Source of the DNA: Streptomyces sp. MA5143a | Lineage (GTDB): Bacteria; Actinomycetota; Actinomycetes; Streptomycetales; Streptomycetaceae | DNA: 39,976 nt | Direction of reading: 5' to 3' | Assembly: GCF_900290235.1 (NCBI RefSeq) | Contig: NZ_OLMK01000012.1 | Coordinates: forward strand, 1 to 39,976 | Shown here: positions 24,001 through 31,006 of the stretch, in pieces | How positions within the stretch are numbered: position 1 is the first letter of the stretch | Layout of the letters: each line of letters starts with the position of its first letter | Notes under the pieces: model-generated | What the model was told of the DNA's origin: nothing | Database searches by the model: none | The model's input: the letters and a program-made list of their open reading frames with translations, nothing else | Program-made: the position numbers and the translations under genes

Positions 24001-26267
24001 TGGTCCGGCTGGTAGGTGCTCAGCAGCCGGTCGTACTCGGCCTGCGTCACCGGCAGCACCGTGCCGTGCCGGGGCTTGGACGGCAGGTCGTACGAGCTGG
24101 ACGGCGTCCACACGCCGGAGGCGAGGTCGGTGGTCTCGAAGGGGATGTAGCCGCGTCCGCCGAACTCGTCGAGGAACGCGTACCACTTGTCCTCGGTGTT
24201 CGACTTGAACACCAGCGGGCCCTCGGCCGCGCTCATCGCGCCCTTGCCGATGCCCTCGGCGACCGGGTCCCAGGACAGGTCGAGCAGCGAGTCGCTCTTC
24301 TCCTCGAAGATGAACTTGCTGTTGGGGGTGGAGGAGCTGTTGTTCCGCTCGTCCTTGGAGAGGCGGAAGTACGTGCCGTCGTGCTGGATGACCGTGGAGT
24401 CGATCACCGAGTAGCCGCGGTCGATCCAGACCTTGGGCTCGCTGAACGTGTAGAAGTCACGGGTCGTCGCGTACATCATGCGGTTGTACGTGTCGCCGGT
24501 GTGCGCCTCGTTGTCGTACAGCTTCGACGCCCAGAAGACGACGTACTCGCCGAGCTTCTCGTCGTAGTACGCCTCGGGGGCCCAGGTGTTGCCGGCCGCG
24601 TCGGGGGAGACCTTGACCAGGCGCTGGTTGGTCCAGTTCACCAGGTCGGTGGACTCCCACACCATGATGGACTTGCTGCCGGAGCGCTGCGAGCGGTCCC
24701 AGTCGCCGTTGCCGTAGATCTTCAGGTCGGTGGCGATCTGGTAGAACTTGTCGCCCTCGGGGGAGCGGATGATGAACGGGTCGCGCAGGCCCTTCTCGCC
24801 GAGCGAGGAGGTGAGCACAGGCTTGCCGTCGTTCAGCTCACGCCACTTCAGCGGGTCGTTGCCCTTGCTGAGCGCGAAGTAGAGCTGCTCGCCGTCCGAG
24901 GTGCCCTCGCCGGTGAAGTAGCTGAACATGTAGCCCTTGCGGGCTTCCTTCTTCGGCAGCTCCGGCACCTTCACGGTGAAGGCGCGGGTGGTCTTCGCGT
25001 CGTTCTTGGTGACGGTCGCGGTCAGCTCGGCGGTCGTGCCACCGTCGCCGTGCGCGGGGCGGTGCACCACACCGTCGTCGGTGACGACGTCCGGGTCGGC
25101 GGAGGACCACGACACCTTGGTGCCGAAGGCGCCCGACGTCGGGAGCGTGAGGTTGCCGCGGGCGTCGTCGGCGTTGTGGACGGTCAGCGCCTCGGCGGCC
25201 TGCTTGACGGCCGCGCTGTCGTCGAAGGACGGCAGGACCGTGACCTCGAAGGTCTTGGTGTCCGTCACGGAGCCCCGCTTCAGGGTCGCCGTGAGAGTGG
25301 CGTGGCCGTTCGGCTCACCGGCGGCGGGGCGGGTCACCGCGCCGGAGTCCGCGACCACCGAGGTGTTGTCGCTCTTCCAGCTGATGGAGGAGCCCCCGGC
25401 CGTACCGGTCTTCGGCAGGTCCAGGTCGGCGGTCACCGCACTCGTGTCACCAAGGGTGAGAGCGGCCTTGTCGGCGGCGACGCCCTGGACGGCCACGGGG
25501 AGCGAGAGCTGCTCGACCTCGGTGGCGGCGAGAGCGCGGTTGTACACCCGGAAGTCACGGATCTTGCCCTTGAAGAGCTTGTCCCCGGTGTAGACCGACT
25601 TGCCTATGTAGTTGGCGGTCGTGGTGCCCGAGCCGATCGAGCCCGGCGTGGTGGTGACCGAGGTGTTGCGGCCGACCTCGACGCCGTCCTCGTACAGCAC
25701 GCCGGTGGTGCCGGTCTGGGTGTACGTGAGCTGCTTCCACACCGAGCGGGTCAGGTTGTGCGAGTCGCCGGGCCGGGTGTTCTGCTCGGTCGACCAGTTC
25801 CCGGACGCGATGGCGGTGCGCAGCGAGTTGCCGGTGGCGAAGAGGTAGCCGTTGCCGGTGCCGCCGCTGGTGTTGCCGAAGCCGTAGATGAAGTACGGGC
25901 CGGCCTGCGACTCGTCCATCAGCACGTCCATGGAGACGCTGATGGAGTTCATGCCCTTCATGACGTCGTTCGGCACCTTCACATAGGTGTCCGAACCGTT
26001 GAACGCCAGGCCCTGGCCGTCGCCCGTCCAGCCGGCGGTGCCGTTCACCGTGCCGTCCCGGCCGTTGCCGGAGGCGTCGGTGACCGTGGTGCCGGAGGTG
26101 GCGTCGAGCTTGTACCAGAGGGCCAGGCCGTCGGTGAGGTCCGCGCCGTCCGCGACGGCGGGGGCGACCGGTCCGGCGAGGCCCAGGAGCAGTGACGCGG
26201 CGGTCAGCCCGGCGAGTCGGCCTGCTCGGCCTCTCGCGCGGCCGCGTGGACCTGCGTTGTACGTCAT
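21072..26267 (-). CDS. Giant secreted double-GH43 glycosidase with LamG, Ig-like and PKD modules
   Basis: 1731-aa exported multidomain hydrolase. Order: signal peptide (about 1-38); LamG/concanavalin-like module 1 (about 40-245); two atrophied Ig-like domains (about 250-435); GH43 domain 1 (about 440-745), with catalytic candidates RDPFII (Asp), IDSTV (Asp) and AEGPLVF (Glu); Ig-like Big_4-type (about 750-835); LamG module 2 (about 836-1060); a linker domain (about 1060-1140); GH43 domain 2 (about 1141-1425), with NADPNI, IDPAVF and YNEGTF. Ig/PKD repeats (about 1430-1600) and a C-terminal ~130-residue beta domain (VTDGPDTFKIKIWKKSTGKV) follow. GH43 enzymes are five-bladed propellers that act on arabinose- or xylose-containing polysaccharides. 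There is no wall-anchor signal. ATG at 26267 starts the signal peptide. Confidence 0.93.
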   Translation of the reverse strand: MTYNAGPRGRARGRAGRLAGLTAASLLLGLAGPVAPAVADGADLTDGLALWYKLDATSGTTVTDASGNGRDGTVNGTAGWTGDGQGLAFNGSDTYVKVPNDVMKGMNSISVSMDVLMDESQAGPYFIYGFGNTSGGTGNGYLFATGNSLRTAIASGNWSTEQNTRPGDSHNLTRSVWKQLTYTQTGTTGVLYEDGVEVGRNTSVTTTPGSIGSGTTTANYIGKSVYTGDKLFKGKIRDFRVYNRALAATEVEQLSLPVAVQGVAADKAALTLGDTSAVTADLDLPKTGTAGGSSISWKSDNTSVVADSGAVTRPAAGEPNGHATLTATLKRGSVTDTKTFEVTVLPSFDDSAAVKQAAEALTVHNADDARGNLTLPTSGAFGTKVSWSSADPDVVTDDGVVHRPAHGDGGTTAELTATVTKNDAKTTRAFTVKVPELPKKEARKGYMFSYFTGEGTSDGEQLYFALSKGNDPLKWRELNDGKPVLTSSLGEKGLRDPFIIRSPEGDKFYQIATDLKIYGNGDWDRSQRSGSKSIMVWESTDLVNWTNQRLVKVSPDAAGNTWAPEAYYDEKLGEYVVFWASKLYDNEAHTGDTYNRMMYATTRDFYTFSEPKVWIDRGYSVIDSTVIQHDGTYFRLSKDERNNSSSTPNSKFIFEEKSDSLLDLSWDPVAEGIGKGAMSAAEGPLVFKSNTEDKWYAFLDEFGGRGYIPFETTDLASGVWTPSSSYDLPSKPRHGTVLPVTQAEYDRLLSTYQPDQIVKSVEDIKVDTRIGEAPVLPATVIAEYADGAKKPIAVNWADVDASKYAQAGTFTVEGTLPGDATIGVRAEVTVSEKGPDVPTDLVLHYGFDETGGSIVRDSSGHGYHGTYVRTPDFGTGVDGGSFKMSGGNSGSNSPYVKIPNGVLKGANGVTVSTYVKWKGGDNFQWLFGLGPDSNKYLFATPSNGAGKLFSAITKATWSGEKQMIGGSPLTQGEWKHLTVTLDGATETAILYVDGAEVARVNGVTIKPSDLYDSAKDYSGYIGRSMYGPDPYFGGEVDDFRIYNRALSPAEVLELGGNTTGIAVATHPALKVDAIIDDKDSRIVLPLTEGSDITALAPEFTLAHGATISPASGTLRDFSEPKTYEVTGSDGKKRTWTVSALIMKSPVLPGLNADPNIVRFGDTFYIYPTTDGFEGWSGTQFKAYSSKDLVHWKDHGVILDLGPDVSWADSRAWAPTMEEKNGKYYFYFCADANIGVAVSDSPTGPFKDALGKPLLKAGDRPGQMIDPAVFTDDDGQSYLYWGNGRAYVVPLNDDMVSFDSSKVTDITPSGYNEGTFVIKRKGTYYFMWSENDTRDENYRVAYATGSSPTGPWTKRGVILEKDLSLGIKGPGHHSVVQVPNTDDWYIAYHRFAIPGGDGTHRETTIDKMEFDADGLIKKVVPTLGSIDPVTIARAGQDAKGKEGEPIQLDGTVSGAGTPKWKVEVGAPCVFADASAARTTITCADNGIYTVTLTGGRSSDKATVTVTNAAPVITSATGPKSPVAAGKGTSVTVKFTDPGTADKHTCKVDWKDGTKPTAGKITAGVCKAEHVYRKAGIHRPVVTVTDDDGASDTAKLPELIVYDRAAGSATGAGTFTSPKGAYPAKAALTGKAAFSFLAKYTKNATVPTGRASFDFGAARLKFRSTGSDWLVVTGDKAVYQGSGKVGGASGYAFRITVTDGPDTFKIKIWKKSTGKVVYENTTAAKTKGISVGR

Positions 26268-26394
26268 ATGGAGTTTCCCTGCTGCGAGCACGGCTGATGA
26301 GGGGGCGGAACCAGGAAAAGGGGGACGGCCGAGGGCGAAGGACCCCGTCCCTGGGTGCTCCGCCGTTTCGGCTGTGTGACGTCGTGTTGCGAGA

Positions 26395-26423
26395 GTGTCA
26401 AACGAGGCATGGCGGGGCGTCAA
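26395..26423 (-). promoter_or_regulatory. Candidate promoter of the GH43 gene
   Basis: On the minus strand TTGACG (26423-26418), 17-bp spacer, TGACAC (26400-26395), about 130 bp before the start codon. The -10 match is weak. Confidence 0.35.
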
Positions 26424-26438
26424 GAGGTTTCGAACCAT

Positions 26439-26463
26439 GTCCGACCTGTCGAACAAGTCGGAC
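26439..26463. promoter_or_regulatory. 25-bp dyad upstream of the GH43 promoter candidate
   Basis: Outer arms GTCCGAC (26439-26445) and GTCGGAC (26457-26463) are perfect; inner TGT and ACA also pair, so 10 of 12 positions are symmetric. Candidate site for a carbohydrate-responsive regulator. Confidence 0.55.
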
Positions 26464-26552
26464 CGGCGCTCGCCGAGGACCCACGCTGAGCAGCCACGTC
26501 GAGGTGATGCCGTGCTGCCGATTCAACGCTTTGTCGACAGTGCTACCCACGG

Positions 26553-27512
26553 TCACACCACGGGGCGGACGAGCTCCCAGGTGTCGACGGCGAAGTCCAG
26601 CTTCATGCCGTGCCGCTCGTACAGCGCGAGGGCGCCGGAGCTGTTGTCGGTGTCGACACCGAGGCCGATGCGGTCGCGGCCCCGCGCCGCGTAGTGGCCG
26701 AAGGCGTGGCGCAGCAGATGGCTGCCGAGACCCCGGCCGCGGGCGTCGGCGAGAACGCCGAGGGAGGAGATCCACGCCATGGTCGTACGGTCGTCGCGGG
26801 TACGCAGGACCGCCGCGTCGCCCAGGCCGTCGACGTGCGCGATCCAGACCAGCGACCAGTCGGCGTTCTCGGCGTCGATGTCGTCCAGCCACTGCTCGTA
26901 GGTGCGCGGCTGGAAGTCGAAGTGGTCGGCGAAGGAGGCCTGGAGCAGGGCGTGTGCCTGCCGGCGGTCCGCCTCGTCCGCACACGGCCGCAGCGTCACG
27001 CCGGGCGGCGGGACGGGGAGCGTGTCGGCGGCGGACAGGGCCCGGTCCAGCACGTGGTAGCGGCGGACCGGTCGCCAGCCCCGGCCGCGCAGGGCGTCCA
27101 GGTCCGTGGTGGGCGCGATGTTGAGGTGCAGGTGGACCACGGCGCGGTCCGCCCCGTTGGCCGCGGCCCGCTCGGCGGCACGGGCCTCCATCAGCTCGAA
27201 CAGGTGCAGGGCGCCGAGCGGCTGGTCGGGCAGCGCGTAGTGGTCCATGTCGATGCGCTCACCGCCCGACTCGTCCCACATCAGGCCGTACCCGACGAGC
27301 CGGTCCCCGTCGAACAGCAGCCAGGAGTCCCGCTCCAGGTCCACCTCGGGATGCTTCAGATCCGCCTCAACCTCGGCGAGCTCGGTCTCGGCCCGGCCGA
27401 TCTCCAGCCGGTCGACCTCGTTGAGCAGCGCACACACCGCCACCGCGTCCTCAACACGCGCCGGGCGTACGGTCATACCGGCCGGCAGAGCGGCGGAGTG
27501 CGTCATCGTCAT
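26553..27512 (-). CDS. Tandem GNAT N-acetyltransferase
   Basis: 319-aa protein with two GNAT folds. The N-terminal half (about 10-155) has TVRPARVEDAVAVCALLNEVD and a degenerate CoA loop. The C-terminal half (about 165-315) has the complete acetyl-CoA motif LGVLADARGRGLGSHLLRHAF (R-G-R-G-L-G loop) followed by the typical GVDTDNSSGALALYERHGMK. Only the second domain looks catalytic. Such two-domain GNATs include mycothiol synthase-like proteins, but this one is not MshD by local sequence as far as I can judge; the substrate is unknown. ATG at 27512 (MTMTHSAALP) is followed by the first GNAT strand; the upstream part of the frame is not coding-like. Confidence 0.88.
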   Translation of the reverse strand: MTMTHSAALPAGMTVRPARVEDAVAVCALLNEVDRLEIGRAETELAEVEADLKHPEVDLERDSWLLFDGDRLVGYGLMWDESGGERIDMDHYALPDQPLGALHLFELMEARAAERAAANGADRAVVHLHLNIAPTTDLDALRGRGWRPVRRYHVLDRALSAADTLPVPPPGVTLRPCADEADRRQAHALLQASFADHFDFQPRTYEQWLDDIDAENADWSLVWIAHVDGLGDAAVLRTRDDRTTMAWISSLGVLADARGRGLGSHLLRHAFGHYAARGRDRIGLGVDTDNSSGALALYERHGMKLDFAVDTWELVRPVV

Positions 27513-27596
27513 GGCGCCACTGTCGACGCCGCCGCACGCCCCCGCAACGCAATTTCCCCCACCGGGCACTCCATGGCACCGGGGTTCAGCCCTCCA

Positions 27597-27639
27597 AGGG
27601 GCGCGGGGAACGGCGCGAACAACCACGAATCACCCGCAG
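27597..27639. repeat. Streptomyces-type dispersed intergenic repeat, copy 2
   Basis: 43-bp element AGGGGCGCGGGGAAC...CACCCGCAG, same length and 35/43 identity with 13571-13613. It lies between the GNAT start and the apbE stop. Confidence 0.8.
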
Positions 27640-27690
27640 TCGCCGTACGACAGGCGGCCCCGAGCTCCAAAGCGCGCCGACTACCGCCCC

Positions 27691-28416
27691 TCAGCTCGCC
27701 GCCACCGGCAACCCCGGAGTCCGGTACACCTTCCCACCCGCGTCGACCGCGAACACCTCGCACCCCTCCCTCGACGCGGCCCACTCGACCCCCTCCACCC
27801 CCATCGCGAACGCCGCCGTCGCGGTGGCGTCGGCCTCCGTGAGGGACGCCGCGACGACGGTCAGGCTCAGCAGCCCCGTCGACGGCCGCCCGGTGCGGCC
27901 GTCGAGGATGTGGTCGCCACGTTCGTAGCGCGCGGACGTGGCCACCGCCCCCTCGCCGACCTCCAGGACCGTACAGAGCCGGTCGGCCCGCTCGGGATGG
28001 CGTACGCCGACCCGCCACGGCCCGCCGGTCACCGCCACGTCGCCGCCCGCGTTGAGGCAGAGCCGCCGCGCCCCCCGCTCCGTCAGCAGGTCCGCGGCCC
28101 GTTGCACGGCCCACCCCTTCACCATCGCGCAGGGGTCGAGCCCGCGCCCCGGCAGCCGTACGTCGAACGCGCCACCGGTCGCCACCCGGTACTCCTCGCA
28201 CAGGTCGAGGACCTCGGCCAGGTCCGGGCTGAGCTCGTGTGGGGCGAGCTCACCCCGGTCCAGCCGGGACACCTCGCTGTCGGCCCGGAACGGACTGAAC
28301 CGGGCGTCGACCTGGCGCAGCCAGTCGAACGCCGGTTCCGCGGCCTCGGCGGTGGTGCCCTCGTCCTCGATGAGCAGGGAGATCGGGAAACCCATGATGT
28401 GTTCGACGCGGCGCAC
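27691..28416 (-). CDS. apbE: FAD:protein FMN transferase (ApbE family)
   Basis: 241-aa flavinyltransferase, which uses FAD and Mg2+ to attach FMN covalently to a Thr in FMN-binding carrier domains. Visible motifs: FSPFRADSEVSRL near the N-terminus, the FAD-binding LDPCAMVKGWAVQRAADLL (about 95-113), LNAGGDVAVTG, DHILDGRTGRPSTGLLSLTVVA in two pieces, and the Mg site TEADATATAAFAMG. It has no signal peptide, shorter than the lipoprotein-type ApbE of proteobacteria, so the site of action needs care. The GTG start at 28416 lies 2 bp after the stop of the FMN-carrier gene, an obvious co-translated partner; an ATG at 28395 is an alternative start. Confidence 0.92.
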   Translation of the reverse strand: MRRVEHIMGFPISLLIEDEGTTAEAAEPAFDWLRQVDARFSPFRADSEVSRLDRGELAPHELSPDLAEVLDLCEEYRVATGGAFDVRLPGRGLDPCAMVKGWAVQRAADLLTERGARRLCLNAGGDVAVTGGPWRVGVRHPERADRLCTVLEVGEGAVATSARYERGDHILDGRTGRPSTGLLSLTVVAASLTEADATATAAFAMGVEGVEWAASREGCEVFAVDAGGKVYRTPGLPVAAS

Positions 28417-28418
28417 GA

Positions 28419-28814
28419 TCAGCCCTTCGCGTCGAGGACGGCCTGGAGGGACTTCCGGTAGGCGCCACTGGTGATGGTGGCGCCGGAGACCGTGTCGATG
28501 TCGGCGCTCTGCGCCTGAAGCGTCTCCTCGATCAGCTTCGGCACCGCCGCCTCGGTCTGCGGATGGTTCGGCTGCTGGAGCATCTTGACGGCGGTGATCT
28601 TCTGGCCCTTGAAGGTCGCCTGGACCTGGACGGGACCCTTCTCCGTGCTGATGGTGGGTCCCGAGACCACGGTGGAGTCACCGGAGGTGGACGTGGAGGC
28701 CGACGGGGCCGGCTCCGCGGACGCCGTGGTGGTCGTCGCCGTCGAGGGCGCGTAGCGCCACACGGGGACCAGCGCGGCGGCGCTCAGGATCAGGGCGGGT
28801 ATCGCTCGGTTCAC
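28419..28814 (-). CDS. Membrane-anchored FMN-binding domain protein (flavinylation substrate)
   Basis: 131-aa exported carrier. An uncleaved or cleaved N-terminal hydrophobic segment (about 4-18) and a Thr/Ser/Ala-rich linker (21-55) precede the FMN-binding domain (about 58-130). The flavinylation motif DTVSGATITS places the modified Thr at about 113, and SGAYRKSLQAVL follows as in NqrC/RnfG-type domains. It is predicted to carry covalent FMN on the outside of the membrane and relay electrons. It lies 10 bp downstream of the flavocytochrome gene and 2 bp upstream of apbE in one operon, so electron donor, carrier and modifying enzyme are encoded together. Confidence 0.93.
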   Translation of the reverse strand: MNRAIPALILSAAALVPVWRYAPSTATTTTASAEPAPSASTSTSGDSTVVSGPTISTEKGPVQVQATFKGQKITAVKMLQQPNHPQTEAAVPKLIEETLQAQSADIDTVSGATITSGAYRKSLQAVLDAKG

Positions 28815-28824
28815 GGTGTCTTCC

Positions 28825-30168
28825 TCATCCCGCCAGGCTGAAGCGTTCGAAGTGGATCTGCGGCTTGGGCACGTTCAGCTCCCGCAGGTTGCCGAGGACG
28901 GCGTTCATCATCGGCGGCGGCCCGCACAGGAACACGTCCCGGTCGGCGATGTCCGGCACCATCCGGGTCAGCTCACGCGGCGCGAGGAGGTCGGGAACGA
29001 CCGGCCCGGAGACCAGGTGCAGTTCGGCGCCCTTGTCGAAGGCGAGCTGCTGGAGCTCCTCGTAGAGGACGGCGTCCTGCCGTGTGCCCACCCGGTAGAT
29101 CACCACGGCGTGCCCCTGGATCTCCTCCAGCAGCGCCCGGATCGGGGTGACGCCGACGCCGCCCGCGATGAGGACCGACTCCGGCCGGGTGCGGTGCATC
29201 GCGGTGAACGCGCCGTACGGGCCCTCCGCGAACACACGCGTGCCGACCTTCACATGGCGCAGCGCGGCGGAGCCCGCACCGGCGGCCTTGGCCGTCAGCC
29301 GCAACTGACTGCCGTCGGGCGCCGCCGACAGCGAGAACGGGTTGGCCTGCCACCAGCGGTCCCGGGTCAGGAACCGCCACAGGAAGAACTGGCCGGCCCG
29401 CGCGGGCATCCGGTCCAGGTCACGGCCGCTCATATAGATGGAGACGACCTGGTCGGACTCGTGGACGACGGCCGTGACGCGCAGCTGGTGCCGCCAGTTC
29501 CGCCACAGCGGCAGCACCAGCCGGCCCAGGAACACCGCGGTCAGGGCACTGCCCCACAGCGTGTACCAGTACGCCGTCGCCACCTCGGACGAGGCGAACG
29601 TCGTGCCCGCCGCGACCTGGTGCGTGAAGGCCAGCACGACCGCCACGTACGTGTACAGGTGGATGAAGTGCCAGGTCTCATAAGCGAGCCGGCGCCGCGC
29701 GTAGCGGGCCGAGACCGCGCCGATCACGATGATGATGCCGAGCGCGACGATGGCGCGGAGCACGCCCTCGGTGGTCTCGGCGAGGTCGATCACCTGGTTC
29801 ACCGGGCCCGTGTTCGAGGACTGGGCGTACCCGAAGGCGATGAACACCCCGTGCGCCACCAGCAGCCACAGCACGGAGAAGCCGGTCCAGCGGTGCCATG
29901 AGGTCAGCCGGTCCATGCCGATGCGCCGGTCGAACCAGGGCAGCCGGGCCACCAGCAGCAGCTGGAACGCCATCAACAGCGCCCCGTACAGGCCGGTGAG
30001 GCGGCCCAGCACGATCAGGGCGTTCGAGGCGAAGCCCGCCTGGACGAAGAAGACGGCCACCGCGACCACGTTCGCCGCCAGCACCGCGTACAGACCGGTG
30101 CGGGCGACCACTTTGGGGCGCGCTCCCGAGCGGCTCGCCGCCGCGGGGGGTTGTTGGAGAGTGGTCAC
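28825..30168 (-). CDS. Ferric-reductase-like transmembrane flavocytochrome (NAD(P)H oxidoreductase)
   Basis: 447-aa membrane oxidoreductase. Its N-terminal ferric-reductase-like domain has six helices (about 20-225). Candidate heme ligands lie in LTSWHRWTGFSVLWLLVAHGVF (two His) and ETWHFIHLYTYVAVVLAFTHQ. The cytoplasmic ferredoxin-reductase module (about 230-447) shows RAGQFFLWRFL and NPFSLSAAPD for FAD, LIAGGVGVTPIRALL for NAD(P) phosphate, and FLCGPPPMMNAV near the end. It should move electrons from NAD(P)H through FAD and heme to the outside. The GTG at 30168 is chosen for its Shine-Dalgarno (AAGGAGCTG); the longer frame from 30246 has none. First gene of the flavin operon, divergent from the two-component system. 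Confidence 0.93.
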   Translation of the reverse strand: MTTLQQPPAAASRSGARPKVVARTGLYAVLAANVVAVAVFFVQAGFASNALIVLGRLTGLYGALLMAFQLLLVARLPWFDRRIGMDRLTSWHRWTGFSVLWLLVAHGVFIAFGYAQSSNTGPVNQVIDLAETTEGVLRAIVALGIIIVIGAVSARYARRRLAYETWHFIHLYTYVAVVLAFTHQVAAGTTFASSEVATAYWYTLWGSALTAVFLGRLVLPLWRNWRHQLRVTAVVHESDQVVSIYMSGRDLDRMPARAGQFFLWRFLTRDRWWQANPFSLSAAPDGSQLRLTAKAAGAGSAALRHVKVGTRVFAEGPYGAFTAMHRTRPESVLIAGGVGVTPIRALLEEIQGHAVVIYRVGTRQDAVLYEELQQLAFDKGAELHLVSGPVVPDLLAPRELTRMVPDIADRDVFLCGPPPMMNAVLGNLRELNVPKPQIHFERFSLAG

Positions 30169-30204
30169 GCTGACAGCTCCTTGATCGGGTCCGGGGTACG
30201 AGCT

Positions 30205-30249
30205 TGTCCGGACAGCGCTGTCGTTTTGCTGTCGGTCAACTTTCAAGTT
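30205..30249. promoter_or_regulatory. Cluster of operator-like elements between flavin operon and two-component genes
   Basis: Several overlapping elements are visible: the palindromes TGTCCGGACA (30205-30214) and GACAGCGCTGTC (30211-30222), the heptamer direct repeat GCTGTCG at 30217-30223 and 30228-30234 (11-bp period, typical of OmpR-family response regulators), and the inverted repeat AACTT-TC-AAGTT (30238-30249). A minus-strand TTGACC at 30239-30234 could be a -35. Confidence 0.55.
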
Positions 30250-30298
30250 TTTATCGATCTTCTGGCGAACCCTGAGCGGCTATGGCGGAAGGCGATCG

Positions 30299-31006
30299 GT
30301 GCCGCAGTATGAGCACGTGGAAAAAGTGCGACTTCTCGTGGTGGACGACGATCCGCCCATCGCGGACCTGGTGGCGACCGTCGCCCGCTACGAGGGCTGG
30401 GACGCCGTCACGGCGTACTCCGGCGAGGAGGCGCTGCGCCAGGCCGCGGAGTTCCATCCGGACATCGTGGTCCTCGACCTGATGCTGCCCGGCCTGGACG
30501 GCTTCGGTGTGCTCGACCGGCTGCGTCAGTCCGGCACGATGGTGCCCGTGGTGTTTCTGACGGCCCGCGACGGCGTCGCCGACCGGGTCGCCGGACTGAC
30601 CCGCGGCGGCGACGACTACCTGGTCAAGCCCTTCGCCGTGGAGGAGCTGATGGCTCGGCTGCGCACCGTCCTGCGGCGCAGCTCCGGCCCCGCTTTCCAG
30701 CGCTCCGTGCTCCAGGTCGCCGATCTGACGATGGACGAGGACACCCGCGAGGTCCGCCGGGGCGAGAGGCTGCTCACCCTCACCCCCACCGAGTACGAGG
30801 TGCTGCGCTACCTCATGCGCAAGTCGCCGACCGTCCTGACCAAGGCGCAGATCCTCGACCACGTCTGGGAGTACGGCTTCGGCGGCCGCTCCAACGTCGT
30901 CGAGCTCGTCGTCAGCAGGCTGCGCCGCAAGCTCGACGACAGCGGCGAACCGCTGATCCACACCGTGCGGGGCTTCGGCTACGTGCTCCGGCAGGCCGCC
31001 GAGTGA
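30299..31006 (+). CDS. OmpR/PhoB-family response regulator
   Basis: 235-aa DNA-binding response regulator. The receiver domain (about 8-125) has the acidic pocket VVDDDPP (D16-D18), phosphoacceptor D60 in VVLDLMLPGLDG, the conserved Thr in VFLTARDG and Lys in DYLVKPF. The C-terminal winged helix (about 140-233) has LTLTPTEYEVLRYLMRKSP and the recognition helix SNVVELVVSRLRRKLD. The GTG at 30299 has GGAAGG a few bases upstream; a second GTG at 30317 is possible. It overlaps the kinase gene by four bases. A heptamer direct repeat in the intergenic region is a plausible binding site, making control of the divergent flavin operon likely. Confidence 0.95.
   Translation: MPQYEHVEKVRLLVVDDDPPIADLVATVARYEGWDAVTAYSGEEALRQAAEFHPDIVVLDLMLPGLDGFGVLDRLRQSGTMVPVVFLTARDGVADRVAGLTRGGDDYLVKPFAVEELMARLRTVLRRSSGPAFQRSVLQVADLTMDEDTREVRRGERLLTLTPTEYEVLRYLMRKSPTVLTKAQILDHVWEYGFGGRSNVVELVVSRLRRKLDDSGEPLIHTVRGFGYVLRQAAE

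Noticed and set aside
20625..26195. 1856-codon open frame on the plus strand opposite the GH43 gene
   Set aside because: It is the antisense shadow of a real high-GC gene: composition is Val/Gly/Arg/Asp-rich without domains, while the minus strand carries signal peptide, LamG and GH43 motifs.
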